The notes: generated by a model not told the origin, from the letters alone. 64,000 bases of DNA from JBBQZO01 sp038207625 (GCA_038207625.1 JBBQZO010000005.1:1-64000); one strand, 5' to 3'. Positions 34,267 through 43,746 are shown, counted from the first letter of the stretch. Made by a program: numbers and translations.

Positions 34267-34905
34267 CTAAGCCGGCGTCTTCGGCGCCGGCGTGCCAGCC
34301 GTGGTGACGGTCGCTTTGGCGGTCGCCGTCGCGCTTGCTGTGGCGGTTGCGGTGGCTGTGGCAGCCGGCGTGGCCGGCTTGCTCTGGGCCGCCGCAAAGT
34401 CGGCAAACCCCTGCTGCACCAGCTCGAAGGTCTTGTCGATGTTGCTGGCGATATCGCCGCCCAGCACCGACAGCCCTTTCAGAATGTCACGCGCCTCCTT
34501 GAAGCCGCGCTCGACCCCGCCCTTGATCGTGTCGAGGAAGTTATTCAGTGACGTCGCATCGTCCACGCCCGGATGCTGTTGCTTGTAGGCGCCGTAGAAC
34601 GCGGTCGACAGCGACACAATGCGCCCCGCCGTGCCGGCCGGCGTGTTGTCCTGACTGACGGCATTTTGGATCGCATCCTCGCCGAACTGCGACTTGAGCG
34701 TCTCGTTCAAACTGGTGATGGCCGACTTGTAGACCAGCGCCAGCGGATCGTTTTGCGAACTGAGCGAAACGTTCAGCGACGCCTGCACGATCGATACGTT
34801 CAGTTCGGCCTGCGCCTTGGCCTGCACGGCCGCGCCGGACGGCGGCGTCGCCGGCGTAGTGCTGCTGGCGGGGGCGGTGCCCGTTGCCACGACTGGAATT
34901 GACAT
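34267..34905 (-). CDS. DUF5610-domain protein with Ala-Thr tail
   Basis: A 212-residue protein. AGGAGAACG precedes ATG 34905. The N-terminus is Ala/Pro/Thr-rich, then the DUF5610 core follows (LNVSLSSQNDPLALVYKSAITSLNETLKSQFGEDAIQNAVSQDNTPAGTAGRIVSLSTAFYGAYKQQHPG, later VERGFKEARDILKGLSVLGGDIASNIDKTFELVQQGFADF). The last 40 residues are Ala-Thr repeats (ATATATASATATAKATV). No signal peptide. Function unknown. It ends 5 nt from the convergent diguanylate cyclase stop. Confidence 0.82.
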   Translation of the reverse strand: MSIPVVATGTAPASSTTPATPPSGAAVQAKAQAELNVSIVQASLNVSLSSQNDPLALVYKSAITSLNETLKSQFGEDAIQNAVSQDNTPAGTAGRIVSLSTAFYGAYKQQHPGVDDATSLNNFLDTIKGGVERGFKEARDILKGLSVLGGDIASNIDKTFELVQQGFADFAAAQSKPATPAATATATATASATATAKATVTTAGTPAPKTPA

Positions 34906-35036
34906 GATCGTTCTCCTGATTGAGCATATTTGTGACACCATACGCCCCTGAGGCGTCATCGACGCCAGCGCAGCCATCAATACAATAACGGCAAGATGCG
35001 CGCTTTCTGTAGCCCCAAACACTTCGAACGAGCATT

Positions 35037-36482
35037 ATGAGCAAGCATACTTTTCTTTGGCACGACTACGAAACCTTCGGCGCCCAGGTGCGGCGCGACC
35101 GCCCGGCCCAGTTCGCGGCGATCCGCACCGACGCCGAACTGAACGAAATCGGCGACCCGATCATGCTGTACTGCCAACCGGCGCCCGACTTCCTGCCCGA
35201 CCCCGTGTCCTGCCTGATCACCGGCATCACGCCGCAGCAATGTCTGGAATGGGGCGTGCCCGAACACCAGTTCGCCGCCACCATCGAGGCGGCGTTTAGC
35301 AAGCCGGGCACCATCGGGGTCGGCTACAACACGATCCGCTTCGATGACGAGATCACCCGTTTCATGTTCTGGCGCAACCTGATCGACCCGTATGCGCGCG
35401 AATGGCAACACCAGTGCGGGCGCTGGGACCTGCTCGACGTGGTGCGCCTGATGTACGCGCTGCGCCCCGAAGGCATGCAATGGCCCACGCGCGAGGACGG
35501 CAAGCCCAGCTTCCGGCTCGAACACCTGGCCAGCGCCAACGGCTTGCTGCACGAGGCGGCGCATGACGCGCTGTCGGACGTGCGCGCCACCATCGCGCTG
35601 GCGCGCCTGATCCGCAGCGCCCAACCGAAACTGTTCGATTTCTGCTTCGCGCTGCATAAAAAAGACCGCGTGGCCGACGAAATGGGCATGCAACTGGCGC
35701 CCAAGCTGCGCCAGCCTTTCCTGCACGTGTCCGGCATGTACCCGGTCGAGTACGGCTGCATGGGACTGGTCTGGCCGATCGCCAACCACCCGTCCAACAA
35801 GAACGAAGTGCTGGTGTGGGACTGCCGCTACGACCCGAGCGAGCTGTTCACGCTGGACGCCGACACGATCCGCCTGCGCATGTTCAGCAAGCGCGACGCG
35901 CTGCCCGAAGGCGTGACGCGCCTGCCGATCAAGAGCATCCACCTGAACAAGTCGCCCATGTTGGTGGGGAATCTGAAAACGCTGACGCCGGCCATGGCCG
36001 AGCGTTGGGACATCGACCTCGCGCAGCAGCGCCTGCACGCGCAGGCCGCTGCCGCCGGCCCCGACATGAGCGCCATCTGGCACGACGTGTACCGGCGCGG
36101 TCCGGACGCGCCGACCGATGTCGACGAGGACTTGTACGGCGGCTTCATCGGCGCGGGCGACCGGCGCGCGCTCGAATCGCTGCGTGCGGAAACACCGGCC
36201 AAGCTGGCCACGCTGCACCCGTCGTTCGACGACGAGCGCCTGGAAGAGCTGCTGTTTCGCTACCGCGCGCGCAATTTCCCCGCGTCGCTCAGCGAAGCCG
36301 AGCAGGAGCGCTGGGAGCAGCACCGCGCCGCCCGCCTGTTCGACGGCGAAGGCGGCGCGCGCACCATCGAGCAGTTGTTCAGCGAGATCGACACGCTGCA
36401 GGAGACGGCCGACGAGCGCGCCGAGGAAATTCTGGGCGCACTGTACGACTACGCGGAAATGGTCGCACCGATCCGGCGCTAA
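35037..36482 (+). CDS. sbcB: Exodeoxyribonuclease I
   Basis: A 481-residue DnaQ-superfamily 3'-5' exonuclease acting on single-stranded DNA in recombination and repair. ExoI motif HDYETFGAQVRRDRPAQFAAIRTD has the metal ligands D10 and E12. GYNTIRFDDEITRFMFWRN and AAHDALSDVRATIALA supply the remaining DEDDh residues. The SH3-like and helical C-terminal domains are present (VDEDLYGGFIGAGDRRALESLR). Full length matches E. coli SbcB (about 475). Standalone gene. Confidence 0.96.
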   Translation: MSKHTFLWHDYETFGAQVRRDRPAQFAAIRTDAELNEIGDPIMLYCQPAPDFLPDPVSCLITGITPQQCLEWGVPEHQFAATIEAAFSKPGTIGVGYNTIRFDDEITRFMFWRNLIDPYAREWQHQCGRWDLLDVVRLMYALRPEGMQWPTREDGKPSFRLEHLASANGLLHEAAHDALSDVRATIALARLIRSAQPKLFDFCFALHKKDRVADEMGMQLAPKLRQPFLHVSGMYPVEYGCMGLVWPIANHPSNKNEVLVWDCRYDPSELFTLDADTIRLRMFSKRDALPEGVTRLPIKSIHLNKSPMLVGNLKTLTPAMAERWDIDLAQQRLHAQAAAAGPDMSAIWHDVYRRGPDAPTDVDEDLYGGFIGAGDRRALESLRAETPAKLATLHPSFDDERLEELLFRYRARNFPASLSEAEQERWEQHRAARLFDGEGGARTIEQLFSEIDTLQETADERAEEILGALYDYAEMVAPIRR

Positions 36483-36499
36483 TTGACGAGAACAGGCCC

Positions 36500-36793
36500 A
36501 TGAACAGCTACGAGGAAAGGTGGGCGCACTTGGCGTAGCGCGAATTGATTGCGCGGATTGCGCTGGCCTGCTTTGTGCTGTTCAACCTGCTGCTTTTCTT
36601 CACGCTGCAGCAAGGGGGCGCGTGGTTCCTCGGCTTTGTTGCTAGTGGCGTGGTGTACCAATGTTTCCGCGTTGTCGCCAGAAACACGCCCTGCCCGCGC
36701 TGCAACAAGCCGTTTCACGCGAGCCGCACGCTGCGCTATTCACCGAAGCGCTGTAACCATTGCGGTCTTGAGCGCGGCGCGAGCGCGACCTGA
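36500..36793 (+). pseudogene. Membrane protein with zinc-ribbon tail, interrupted by an in-frame amber codon
   Basis: From ATG 36500 the frame reads MNSYEERWAHLA, then TAG at 36536-36538, then continues RELIARIALACFVLFNLLLFF without any frame change to TGA at 36791. Downstream are two hydrophobic segments and a CPRC...CNHC zinc-ribbon-like motif (NTPCPRCNKPF, PKRCNHCGLE). A TTG at 36545 could serve as a restart, but it lacks a ribosome site. A single-base nonsense mutation in an otherwise intact 97-codon gene is the simplest reading. It follows sbcB by 17 nt. Confidence 0.6.
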
Positions 36794-36865
36794 GCCGACA
36801 AGTTCGGCCAAGCGCTCGTCGGCCATCGAAGCTTCCAAATACAACTGAGCCGCGGTTCAGTTCAA

Positions 36866-37162
36866 CTAGGCTTGGGAGTCACTGGCTACGTACTTTGCAT
36901 AGTTGTCGATGTAGTCGTCAAGATTCTCAACGAACATTTTTCGGTACTGTTCAGTAAAGTACGCTGTAGCCGCCTCCTTATCCGCGTTTAACTCGTCCAA
37001 GTCGCGCGCGCCAACTGCCACAATGAAAGCATTAAATCTTGCGGCAGCATAAAGCATGGACGAGCTCACTTTGCTGTTCGGTGCTTCCTTGCATTGATCG
37101 TTCGCCACGTGAATCAAGGCATCGGCGCGGTCCCAAAATTCCGATTCGATCAGTTCACTCAT
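36866..37162 (-). CDS. DUF3144 family protein
   Basis: A 98-residue small acidic protein: ESEFWDRADALIHVANDQCKEAPNSKVSSSMLYAAARFNAFIVA, then DKEAATAYFTEQYRKMFVENLDDYIDNY. The FWDRADAxIxxAN opening is the DUF3144 hallmark. TTGGAGATGGT precedes ATG 37162. It is 22 nt downstream of pyrF on the same strand and may be co-transcribed. Function unknown. Confidence 0.85.
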   Translation of the reverse strand: MSELIESEFWDRADALIHVANDQCKEAPNSKVSSSMLYAAARFNAFIVAVGARDLDELNADKEAATAYFTEQYRKMFVENLDDYIDNYAKYVASDSQA

Positions 37163-37184
37163 ACCATCTCCAAGAGCGCGCAAC

Positions 37185-38003
37185 TTAACGGTGAGCGTTG
37201 ATCGCGTCGCGCGTTTCCAGCGCCACGCGGCGCGCGGCAGCGACGAAGTCTTCGCCGACCTGTGGCTTGGCAAACAGGATCGCGCGCGAGGAATTGATCA
37301 TCATGCCGGTGCCGTTGGCCGTCTTGCCGGCGCCCACCGTGGCGGCCACGTCGCCGCCCTGCGCGCCGACGCCCGGCTCCAGCAGCGGCATGTCGCCGAC
37401 GATCGCGCGCACTTGCGCCAGCTCATCGGGGAAGGTCGCGCCCACCACCAAGGCGCACTGGCCGTTGACGTTCCATTTTTCAGCGACCATGCGCGCCACA
37501 TGCTGGTACAGCGGCTTGCCGTCCACCTGCAGAAATTGCAAATCCGAGCCGCCCGGATTGGAGGTGCGGCACAGGATGATGGTGCCACGGTCGCTCCACT
37601 CCAGGTACGGCTCGACCGAGTCGAAGCCCATGTACGGGCTCAGCGTGACGGCGTCGGCCTGATAGCGGTCGTAGGCTTCGCGCGCGTACTGGTGCGCGGT
37701 GGCGCCGATGTCGCCGCGCTTGGCGTCGAGGATCAGCGGAATGTGCGGATAAGTCGCGCGGATGTAGTGGCAGATTTTTTCAAGCTGGTCTTCCGCGCCC
37801 AGCGCCGCGAAATAGGCGATCTGCGGCTTGAACGAGCAGGCCAGGTCGGCGGTGGCATCGACGATCTCTTTGCAGAAGGTGTAGATGCCGTCCGGCGCGC
37901 TTTGCAATGCAGCCGGCAAGCGTGCCAGGTCAGGATCGAGCCCGACACACAGCAGGGAATTGTTGGTCGCCCACGCGGCGGTCAGCTTGTTAATAAAATT
38001 CAC
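37185..38003 (-). CDS. pyrF: Orotidine 5'-phosphate decarboxylase (type 2)
   Basis: A 272-residue enzyme for the last step of UMP synthesis. The signatures LLCVGLDPDLARLP and LILDAKRGDIGATAHQYAREAYDRYQADAVTLSPYMGFDSVEPYL (catalytic Lys-Asp in DAKRGDIG) identify the longer type 2 PyrF. C-terminal LLEPGVGAQGGDVAATVGAGKTANGTGMMINSSRAI binds phosphate. Standalone start at ATG 38003, with DUF3144 just downstream. Confidence 0.95.
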   Translation of the reverse strand: MNFINKLTAAWATNNSLLCVGLDPDLARLPAALQSAPDGIYTFCKEIVDATADLACSFKPQIAYFAALGAEDQLEKICHYIRATYPHIPLILDAKRGDIGATAHQYAREAYDRYQADAVTLSPYMGFDSVEPYLEWSDRGTIILCRTSNPGGSDLQFLQVDGKPLYQHVARMVAEKWNVNGQCALVVGATFPDELAQVRAIVGDMPLLEPGVGAQGGDVAATVGAGKTANGTGMMINSSRAILFAKPQVGEDFVAAARRVALETRDAINAHR

Positions 38004-38141
38004 GGCGGCCCTTTTTTATTCTGTTGCAAACCCCGCCATTGTAACGCACCGCCCCGCCGGGCCGCCTTGCTTGACAGGCAACAGCGGCACCCTCGATACT
38101 TGTTGCGCGACCCGGTCGGGCGCGTTTACCCGGGAAAACCC

Positions 38142-39110
38142 ATGAATCACTCTTGGCTAGAACGGCTGCCCGCCAGCCTGTTTGCCATTCCATACGGCTT
38201 GTTTGGCCTGGCCGGCGCGTGGCGTCGCGCCAACAGTTTCGGCTGGCTCTGGGCGCCCGATGCCGTCACGCTGCTGGGCACGCTCGGCGCGTTGATCTGG
38301 TGTGCGCTCATCGTCTGCTACGGCGCCAAATGTCTAACCTTCCCGCGCGCCGTGGCGGCGGAATTTCACCATCCCGTGCAGGGCGCCTTGCTGGCCCTGC
38401 TCCCCCTGTCGAGCTTGCTGGCGATCGCGCTATTCGGCGCGGCCCACGCGCCGCTCTACCTGGCGCTGGCGCTGACCGCGCTGGCAGCGCAGGCGGCGGT
38501 GGCCGTGCGCGTCGTGGCGCTGCTGGCCACCGGCCAGATGCCGGCCAATGCGGTTACGCCGGCGCTGTACCTGCCGGCGGTGGCGGGCGGCTTCGTCGGC
38601 GGACTGACCATCAGTTCGCTCGGCTACCCCGGCTGGGGCGCGCTGTTATTCGGCATGGGCCTGGCCGGCTGGGCCTTGCTCGAGGTGCGCGTGCTGGGAC
38701 GCCTGTTCGAAGGTCCGATGCCCGAGCCGCTGCGCTCGACCATCGGGGTCGAGCTGGCGCCGCCGTCCATCGCCACGCTGGCCGCCGCCACCATCTGGCC
38801 CAATCTGCCGGGCGACGTGCTGATCGTCGGCCTGGGCATCGCGGTCGGTCCGATCGTGGCCGTGCTGGTGCGCTACCACTGGTGGCGTCGGGCGCCGTTT
38901 TCGGCCGGCTTCTGGTCGTTCGCGTTTCCGCTGGCGGCGCTGGCCGGCGCCGTCTGCGAGGTGGTGCGGCGTGGCGGCTGGCCGCCTTTCGTCGCGGGCG
39001 CCGCGCTGCTGATCGCCTCGTCCGTCACCCTGTTCCTGCTGGTGCGCACGCTGGCCTTGACGGTGACCGGGCGCCTGCTGCCGCCGTCAGCATGGGCGCC
39101 GCCAGTCTAG
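38142..39110 (+). CDS. TDT/SLAC1-family membrane transporter
   Basis: A 322-residue protein with about ten membrane segments: PASLFAIPYGLFGLAGAWRRA at the start is the SLAC1/TehA opening, and ALYLPAVAGGFVGGLTISSLGYPGWGALLFGMGLAGWALLE follows. Relatives (TehA, Mae1) move dicarboxylates, tellurite resistance anions or chloride. Gene context gives no substrate. Its last 24 bases overlap the convergent receiver-domain gene. Confidence 0.85.
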   Translation: MNHSWLERLPASLFAIPYGLFGLAGAWRRANSFGWLWAPDAVTLLGTLGALIWCALIVCYGAKCLTFPRAVAAEFHHPVQGALLALLPLSSLLAIALFGAAHAPLYLALALTALAAQAAVAVRVVALLATGQMPANAVTPALYLPAVAGGFVGGLTISSLGYPGWGALLFGMGLAGWALLEVRVLGRLFEGPMPEPLRSTIGVELAPPSIATLAAATIWPNLPGDVLIVGLGIAVGPIVAVLVRYHWWRRAPFSAGFWSFAFPLAALAGAVCEVVRRGGWPPFVAGAALLIASSVTLFLLVRTLALTVTGRLLPPSAWAPPV

Positions 39111-39392
39111 CGGCGTGGCGGCGATCAGCACGATGGGGATATTGGGTACCGCGCGAAACAGGGTACCGAAGGCCGCGCTACCCACGCTGTCAGGCAGCGT
39201 CACATCGACCAGCACGATATCGACGCCACCGTGGCGCAGGCGGCACATTCCGGCCGCCTGCGTGGCGGCGTGCGTCACCGAAAACGGCGCATCCTTGGCG
39301 CCTGCACGCAAGGCTTTGCGCAGCGCTCCGGTATCGTCGGCATTGCTGTCGATAATCAATACCCTGAAGCTGGACCCGCCGATAGTCTCCAT
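39087..39392 (-). CDS. Truncated response-regulator receiver domain (101 aa)
   Basis: FRVLIIDSNADDTGALRKALRAG gives the first strand with D (the second acid replaced by Ser-Asn), VDIVLVDVTLPDS gives the phospho-acceptor-like Asp, and IPIVLIAATP gives the Thr strand. The product then stops after DWRRPC and lacks the conserved Lys and last helix of a receiver (normally about 120 residues). The 3' end overlaps the transporter gene by 24 nt. Likely a decaying or degenerate receiver. Phosphorylation is doubtful. Confidence 0.6.
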   Translation of the reverse strand: METIGGSSFRVLIIDSNADDTGALRKALRAGAKDAPFSVTHAATQAAGMCRLRHGGVDIVLVDVTLPDSVGSAAFGTLFRAVPNIPIVLIAATPLDWRRPC

Positions 39393-39627
39393 GACGCCCG
39401 CGCATCGATCCGCGCTCCACAACGCTATTGTCTGAGCGTTCAGGTCGAGCGGCGATTCAAGCGGACACCCCGCGCAGCCTAGCCATTCGTGTGCCTGTAT
39501 GACTGGCGCGCGGTAAAAAGATTCAGGCGCCGCCGGGGCCACGGGGCCACACTGTTGACAATCCAGCATTTGCGCGGCTGAGGTATATTCTTAATGCACG
39601 CACAACGCCTACAGACAGGAAATACCC

Positions 39628-40245
39628 ATGAACACGACACTTTCCGCTTGGACGCGCCGGGCCCGCCTGCTGTTGACCATTTGCGTGCTCGCGCCGCTGC
39701 TGTCGGCCTGCGGCTATAACCAGTTCCAGGGCAAGGACGAAGCCATCAAGGCCGCCTGGGGTGAGGTAGTCAACCAGTATCAACGGCGCGCCGACCTGAT
39801 CCCCAATCTGGTCAATACCGTCAAGGGCTATGCGGCGCACGAAAAGGACACGCTCGAAGCGGTCACGCGTGCGCGCGCCGCCGCGACCAGTTTCCAGATC
39901 ACGCCAGAAGTGTTGACCAACCCGGCTGCGCTGCAAAAATTCCAGCAGGTGCAAGGCGAGCTGTCGTCGGCGCTGTCACGCCTGATGGCGGTGTCGGAAA
40001 ACTATCCGAACCTGAAGGCCGACACCAGTTTTCGCGACCTGCAATCCCAACTGGAGGGCACCGAAAACCGCATCACCGTCGCGCGTCAGCGCTACATCGT
40101 CGCGGTACAGGAATACAACGTGCTCACGCGCAGCTTTCCGACCAATCTGACGGCGCGGATGTTCGGCTATCAGGTCAAACCGTCATTTACGGTCGAGAAC
40201 GAAAAAGCCATTTCGACGGCCCCGAGCGTCAATTTCGGCAAATGA
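39628..40245 (+). CDS. lemA: LemA family protein
   Basis: A 205-residue exported helical protein. An N-terminal membrane segment contains a lipobox-like LLSACGYN. The LemA core follows (IKAAWGEVVNQYQRRADLIPNLVNTVKGYAAHEKDTLEAVTRARAAA, later YPNLKADTSFRDLQSQLEGTENRITVARQRYI). A TATATTCTTAAT strip near 39583-39594 may be the promoter. First gene of the operon lemA-TPM-TPM. Role in envelope homeostasis is inferred. Confidence 0.93.
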   Translation: MNTTLSAWTRRARLLLTICVLAPLLSACGYNQFQGKDEAIKAAWGEVVNQYQRRADLIPNLVNTVKGYAAHEKDTLEAVTRARAAATSFQITPEVLTNPAALQKFQQVQGELSSALSRLMAVSENYPNLKADTSFRDLQSQLEGTENRITVARQRYIVAVQEYNVLTRSFPTNLTARMFGYQVKPSFTVENEKAISTAPSVNFGK

Positions 40246-40246
40246 G

Positions 40247-41029
40247 ATGACTGCGCCGCGCTTTCTGCTGGCCCTGCTGTTCGCCCTGCTGACGGGCGTG
40301 GTTCAGGCGCAACTGGCGCCGGTGCCACCGTTGACGTCCCACCTCACCGATCAGGCCCACTTGCTCGACGCCCAGCAGCACGGCCAGCTTGAGGCGCTGC
40401 TGGCCGACTACGAAGCGAAGACCGGCAGCCAGATCGCGGTGTTGCTGGTCGATAGCAGCGCGCCCGAGGCGATCGAGCAGTACAGCATCCGCGTCACCGA
40501 CGCCTGGAAGCTGGGCCGCAAAGGCGTCGACGACGGCGTGTTGCTGCTGGTGGCCAAGAACAATCCGCCCGCGCTGCGCCGCCTGCGCATCGAGGCCGGG
40601 CGCGGCGTGCAGGGCGTGCTGACGGACGCGCAATCGAAACGCATCCTGCAAGACGTGATCGCGCCGCATTTCCGCCAGAACGACTACGCAGGCGGCCTGA
40701 CCGCCGGGGTCGGCGCGATCGCCAGCTTGCTCAACGCGGAGAAATTCCCGCCCGCCCCGCAGGCTCGGGGCGGCTCATCCGACAATAACGGCGGCGGCTG
40801 GGTGTTTCTGGCGTTTGTGGCCTTCATCCTGATGTCGCTGTTTCGCTCCGGCGGGCGGCGCCAGCTCGGCCATGGCGGCTGGGCCAGCGGCGCGGCCGGC
40901 TTCATTATCGGCAGCGCGCTGGGCGGCATGCGCGGTGGCGGGGGCGGGGGTGGCGGTTTTGGCGGCGGTGGCGGCATGTCGGGCGGCGGCGGCGGCTTTG
41001 ACGGCGGCGGCGCCTCGGGAGACTGGTGA
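40247..41029 (+). CDS. TPM-domain membrane protein (YgcG-like)
   Basis: A 260-residue protein: signal peptide, then TPM domain (VPPLTSHLTDQAHLLDAQQHGQLEALLADYEAKTGSQIAVLLVDS, GRKGVDDGVLLLVAKN, RRLRIEAGRGVQGVLTDAQSKRIL), one membrane segment, then a Gly-rich tail ending in GGASGDW. ATG is one base after the lemA stop. TPM/lemA pairs are common and envelope-linked. The tail gives membrane-distal flexibility. Confidence 0.9.
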   Translation: MTAPRFLLALLFALLTGVVQAQLAPVPPLTSHLTDQAHLLDAQQHGQLEALLADYEAKTGSQIAVLLVDSSAPEAIEQYSIRVTDAWKLGRKGVDDGVLLLVAKNNPPALRRLRIEAGRGVQGVLTDAQSKRILQDVIAPHFRQNDYAGGLTAGVGAIASLLNAEKFPPAPQARGGSSDNNGGGWVFLAFVAFILMSLFRSGGRRQLGHGGWASGAAGFIIGSALGGMRGGGGGGGGFGGGGGMSGGGGGFDGGGASGDW

Positions 41030-41547
41030 TGACGGCGTCGACACTTCTACAGCGCGCGCGCCGCCTGCTGCGCCACTGGGGCAGCAGCAGGCGCGCCGCC
41101 TTGCGCGCCTTTCCTGCCGCGACGCTGCAGGCGATCGAGGCGGCCATCAGCGCCGGCGAGCAGATCCACCGCGCCGAGCTGCGCCTGATCGTCGAGACGG
41201 CGCTGCCGTCTGAGGCGCTCTGGCACGACGTCAGCAACCGCCAGCGCGCGCTGGCGCTGTTCGCCGAACATGCCATCTGGGACACCGAGGAAAACTGCGG
41301 CATCCTCATCTACCTGAACCTGGCCGAGCGCAAGGTCGACATCGTGGCCGACCGCGCGGTGGCGCGCAAGATCAGCGCCCAGCAGTGGCAGGATGTGTGC
41401 CGCACGATGACTGACGGCTTCGCCCAGCAACGCTTCCACGACAGCGTGCTGGCGGCAATCGGCCAGCTCAATGAGCTGTTGCGCAGCCATTATCCGGCTG
41501 GCGCGCCGCGCGCCAACCAGTTGCCCGACCAGATCATCATGCTCTAG
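41029..41547 (+). CDS. TPM-domain protein, second copy
   Basis: A 172-residue protein without signal peptide, sharing the TPM-type core (FPAATLQAIEAAISAGEQIHRAELRLIVETALPSEALWHDV, CGILIYLNLAERKVDIVADRAVARKISAQQWQDVC). Its ATG overlaps the preceding TGA (TGATG), so translation is coupled. Third gene of the lemA operon. Probably acts with its YgcG-like neighbour. Confidence 0.88.
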   Translation: MTASTLLQRARRLLRHWGSSRRAALRAFPAATLQAIEAAISAGEQIHRAELRLIVETALPSEALWHDVSNRQRALALFAEHAIWDTEENCGILIYLNLAERKVDIVADRAVARKISAQQWQDVCRTMTDGFAQQRFHDSVLAAIGQLNELLRSHYPAGAPRANQLPDQIIML

Positions 41548-41674
41548 GCCGATCTAGGGCGGCGCGCAAAAAAGCCACCGGACACGCGCAGTCTGGTTAA
41601 AATTCGCTATTGCCCGTGCCGCGCCGTTGGGCGCGCAGGACCGACTAACCGACCATATTGAAAGAACGCGCATC

Positions 41675-42442
41675 ATGAGATTAGCCCAACAAGTAGCGAT
41701 CGTTACCGGAGCCACCCAGGGCATCGGCCTGGCCTGCGCCCAACGTCTGGTGCAAGAAGGCGCGCGCGTCATGCTGGTCGACATCAAGCCCGAGGGCGTG
41801 GCCGCCGCCGAGGCGCTGGGCGAATCGGCGCGCTTCTTCACCGCCGACGTCAGCCAGAAAAGCGATGTCGACGCGATGGTCGCGGCCACGCTGACCGCGT
41901 TCGGGCGCATCGACATTTTGATCAACAACGCCGGCGTGACCCACGCGGCCGACTTCCTCGACCTGCATGAGGACGACTTCGACCGCGTGCTGCGCATCAA
42001 TCTGAAATCGATGTTCCTGTGCGGCCAGGCGGTGGCGCGCGACATGGTCAAACGCCAGAGCGGCGGCTGCATCATCAATATGTCGAGCGTAAACGCCGAA
42101 CTGGCGATCCCCAACCAGGTGCCCTACGTGGTCTCGAAAGGCGGCATCAACCAGCTCACCAAGGTGATGGCGCTGAACCTGGCGCCGCATGGCATCCGCG
42201 TCAACGGCATCGGTCCCGGCACCATCCTCACCGAACTGGCCAAGAAGGCCGTGCTGTCGAGCCCGGAGGCGCGCCACACCATCCTGTCGCGCACCCCGAT
42301 GGGGCGCTGCGGCGAACCGGAAGAAGTGGCCTCGATTGCCGCCTTCCTGGCCAGCAGCGACGCGTCCTACATGACCGGCCAGACCATGTACGTCGATGGC
42401 GGGCGCATGGCGCTGAACTACACCGTCCCGGTCAAGGCATGA
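41675..42442 (+). CDS. SDR-family oxidoreductase
   Basis: A 255-residue classical SDR: cofactor motif VTGATQGIG, NNAG (ILINNAGVTH), catalytic Ser-Tyr-Lys in IINMSSVNAELAIPNQVPYVVSKGG (YVVSK), and C-terminal MTGQTMYVDGGR. Resembles glucose/3-oxoacyl-type dehydrogenases. Its TGA overlaps the ohrR ATG (ATGA), so it may share the OhrR-controlled response. The substrate is unknown. Confidence 0.9.
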   Translation: MRLAQQVAIVTGATQGIGLACAQRLVQEGARVMLVDIKPEGVAAAEALGESARFFTADVSQKSDVDAMVAATLTAFGRIDILINNAGVTHAADFLDLHEDDFDRVLRINLKSMFLCGQAVARDMVKRQSGGCIINMSSVNAELAIPNQVPYVVSKGGINQLTKVMALNLAPHGIRVNGIGPGTILTELAKKAVLSSPEARHTILSRTPMGRCGEPEEVASIAAFLASSDASYMTGQTMYVDGGRMALNYTVPVKA

Positions 42443-42912
42443 GTGACGGGGCAAAACCGGCGCGCCAGGTCGACATGATGGCACTGGAAAACCAGTTTTG
42501 CTTCGCGCTGTACTCGGCGTCGCATGCGATGACGCGCACCTACAAGCCGCTGCTGGACCGGCTCGGCCTGACCTATCCGCAGTACCTGGTGATGCTGGTG
42601 CTGTGGCAGCAGGACGATATCCTGGTCAAGGACATCGGTGCGCGCCTGTTCCTCGACTCCGGCACGTTGACGCCCCTGCTCAAGCGCCTCGAAGCGGCCG
42701 GCTTGCTGGCGCGCACCCGCGACCCGCACGACGAACGCCAGGTGCGCATCGTGCTGTCGCCGGCCGGCCAGGCGCTCAAAAAAGCGGCGCAGGCGATACC
42801 CGAGCAGGTGCTGTGCGCGAGCGGCCAGCAAATGAGCGAACTGGGACGCTTGCGCAAGGAGCTAACGACCGTGCGCGACGATCTGTTCAAGTCCCAGGAC
42901 GCCGCCGTCTGA
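42439..42912 (+). CDS. ohrR: OhrR-type MarR organic-peroxide sensor/repressor
   Basis: A 157-residue winged-helix MarR regulator. The N-terminal ENQFCFALYSASHAMTRTYKPLLDRLGLTYPQYLVMLVLW matches OhrR, with the reactive cysteine C21 in QFCF. The wing is DPHDERQVRIVLSPAG. Oxidation of C21 by organic hydroperoxide releases it from DNA. An operator palindrome lies in the promoter of ohr 200 bp downstream. Coupled to the SDR gene upstream. Confidence 0.92.
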   Translation: MSDGAKPARQVDMMALENQFCFALYSASHAMTRTYKPLLDRLGLTYPQYLVMLVLWQQDDILVKDIGARLFLDSGTLTPLLKRLEAAGLLARTRDPHDERQVRIVLSPAGQALKKAAQAIPEQVLCASGQQMSELGRLRKELTTVRDDLFKSQDAAV

Positions 42913-43010
42913 CGCCCGGCCGGGGTGCGCGCCTGCGCACCGGCCCCGACCTGGGACGTATCCGTAGCAAGCACCAGCCTTGGGCGCCGCGCGCACGTGC
43001 GTATGTGCCC

Positions 43011-43064
43011 CGTGCCACAGCATCGCGCACTTGCCTGTACGCCCGGTGCCACAGCATCGCGCAC
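43011..43064. repeat. Short direct repeat GTGCCACAGCATCGCGCAC (2 copies)
   Basis: Two near-perfect copies at 43012-43030 and 43046-43064 lie between ohrR and the ohr promoter. Origin unknown. Confidence 0.7.
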
Positions 43065-43107
43065 CAGCCCGCACAAGGAACCCGATCGCTTCGATAGAGT
43101 AATTCAA

Positions 43108-43136
43108 TTGCACACAATTAAATTGTGCGCTATAGT
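43108..43136 (+). promoter_or_regulatory. ohr promoter with OhrR operator
   Basis: -35 TTGCAC (43108-43113), 17 nt, -10 TATAGT (43131-43136). The inverted repeat GCACACAATT-A-AATTGTGCGC (43110-43130, one mismatch) fills the spacer and overlaps the -35 box. Reduced OhrR bound here would exclude RNA polymerase. Confidence 0.82.
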
Positions 43137-43185
43137 TCATTCATCGGCAGACGACTGCCGCTCAAACACACCGACAGGAACCATC

Positions 43186-43608
<423 letters not shown>

Positions 43609-43710
43609 GCCGTGCCGGCGCGCGCCGGCGCGTCGCCCCCGGTCGCTGGCGAGGCGCCAGCGGCGCGGGAAGATATTCGCACTTAATATGTCTGGTATGC
43701 AATTAAACAA

Positions 43711-43740
43711 TTAGACGAATATGTGGCGATGCAGCATAAT
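43711..43740 (+). promoter_or_regulatory. Promoter of candidate small RNA
   Basis: TTAGAC (43711-43716), 18 nt, CATAAT (43735-43740). Confidence 0.5.
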
Positions 43741-43746
43741 GCATCT

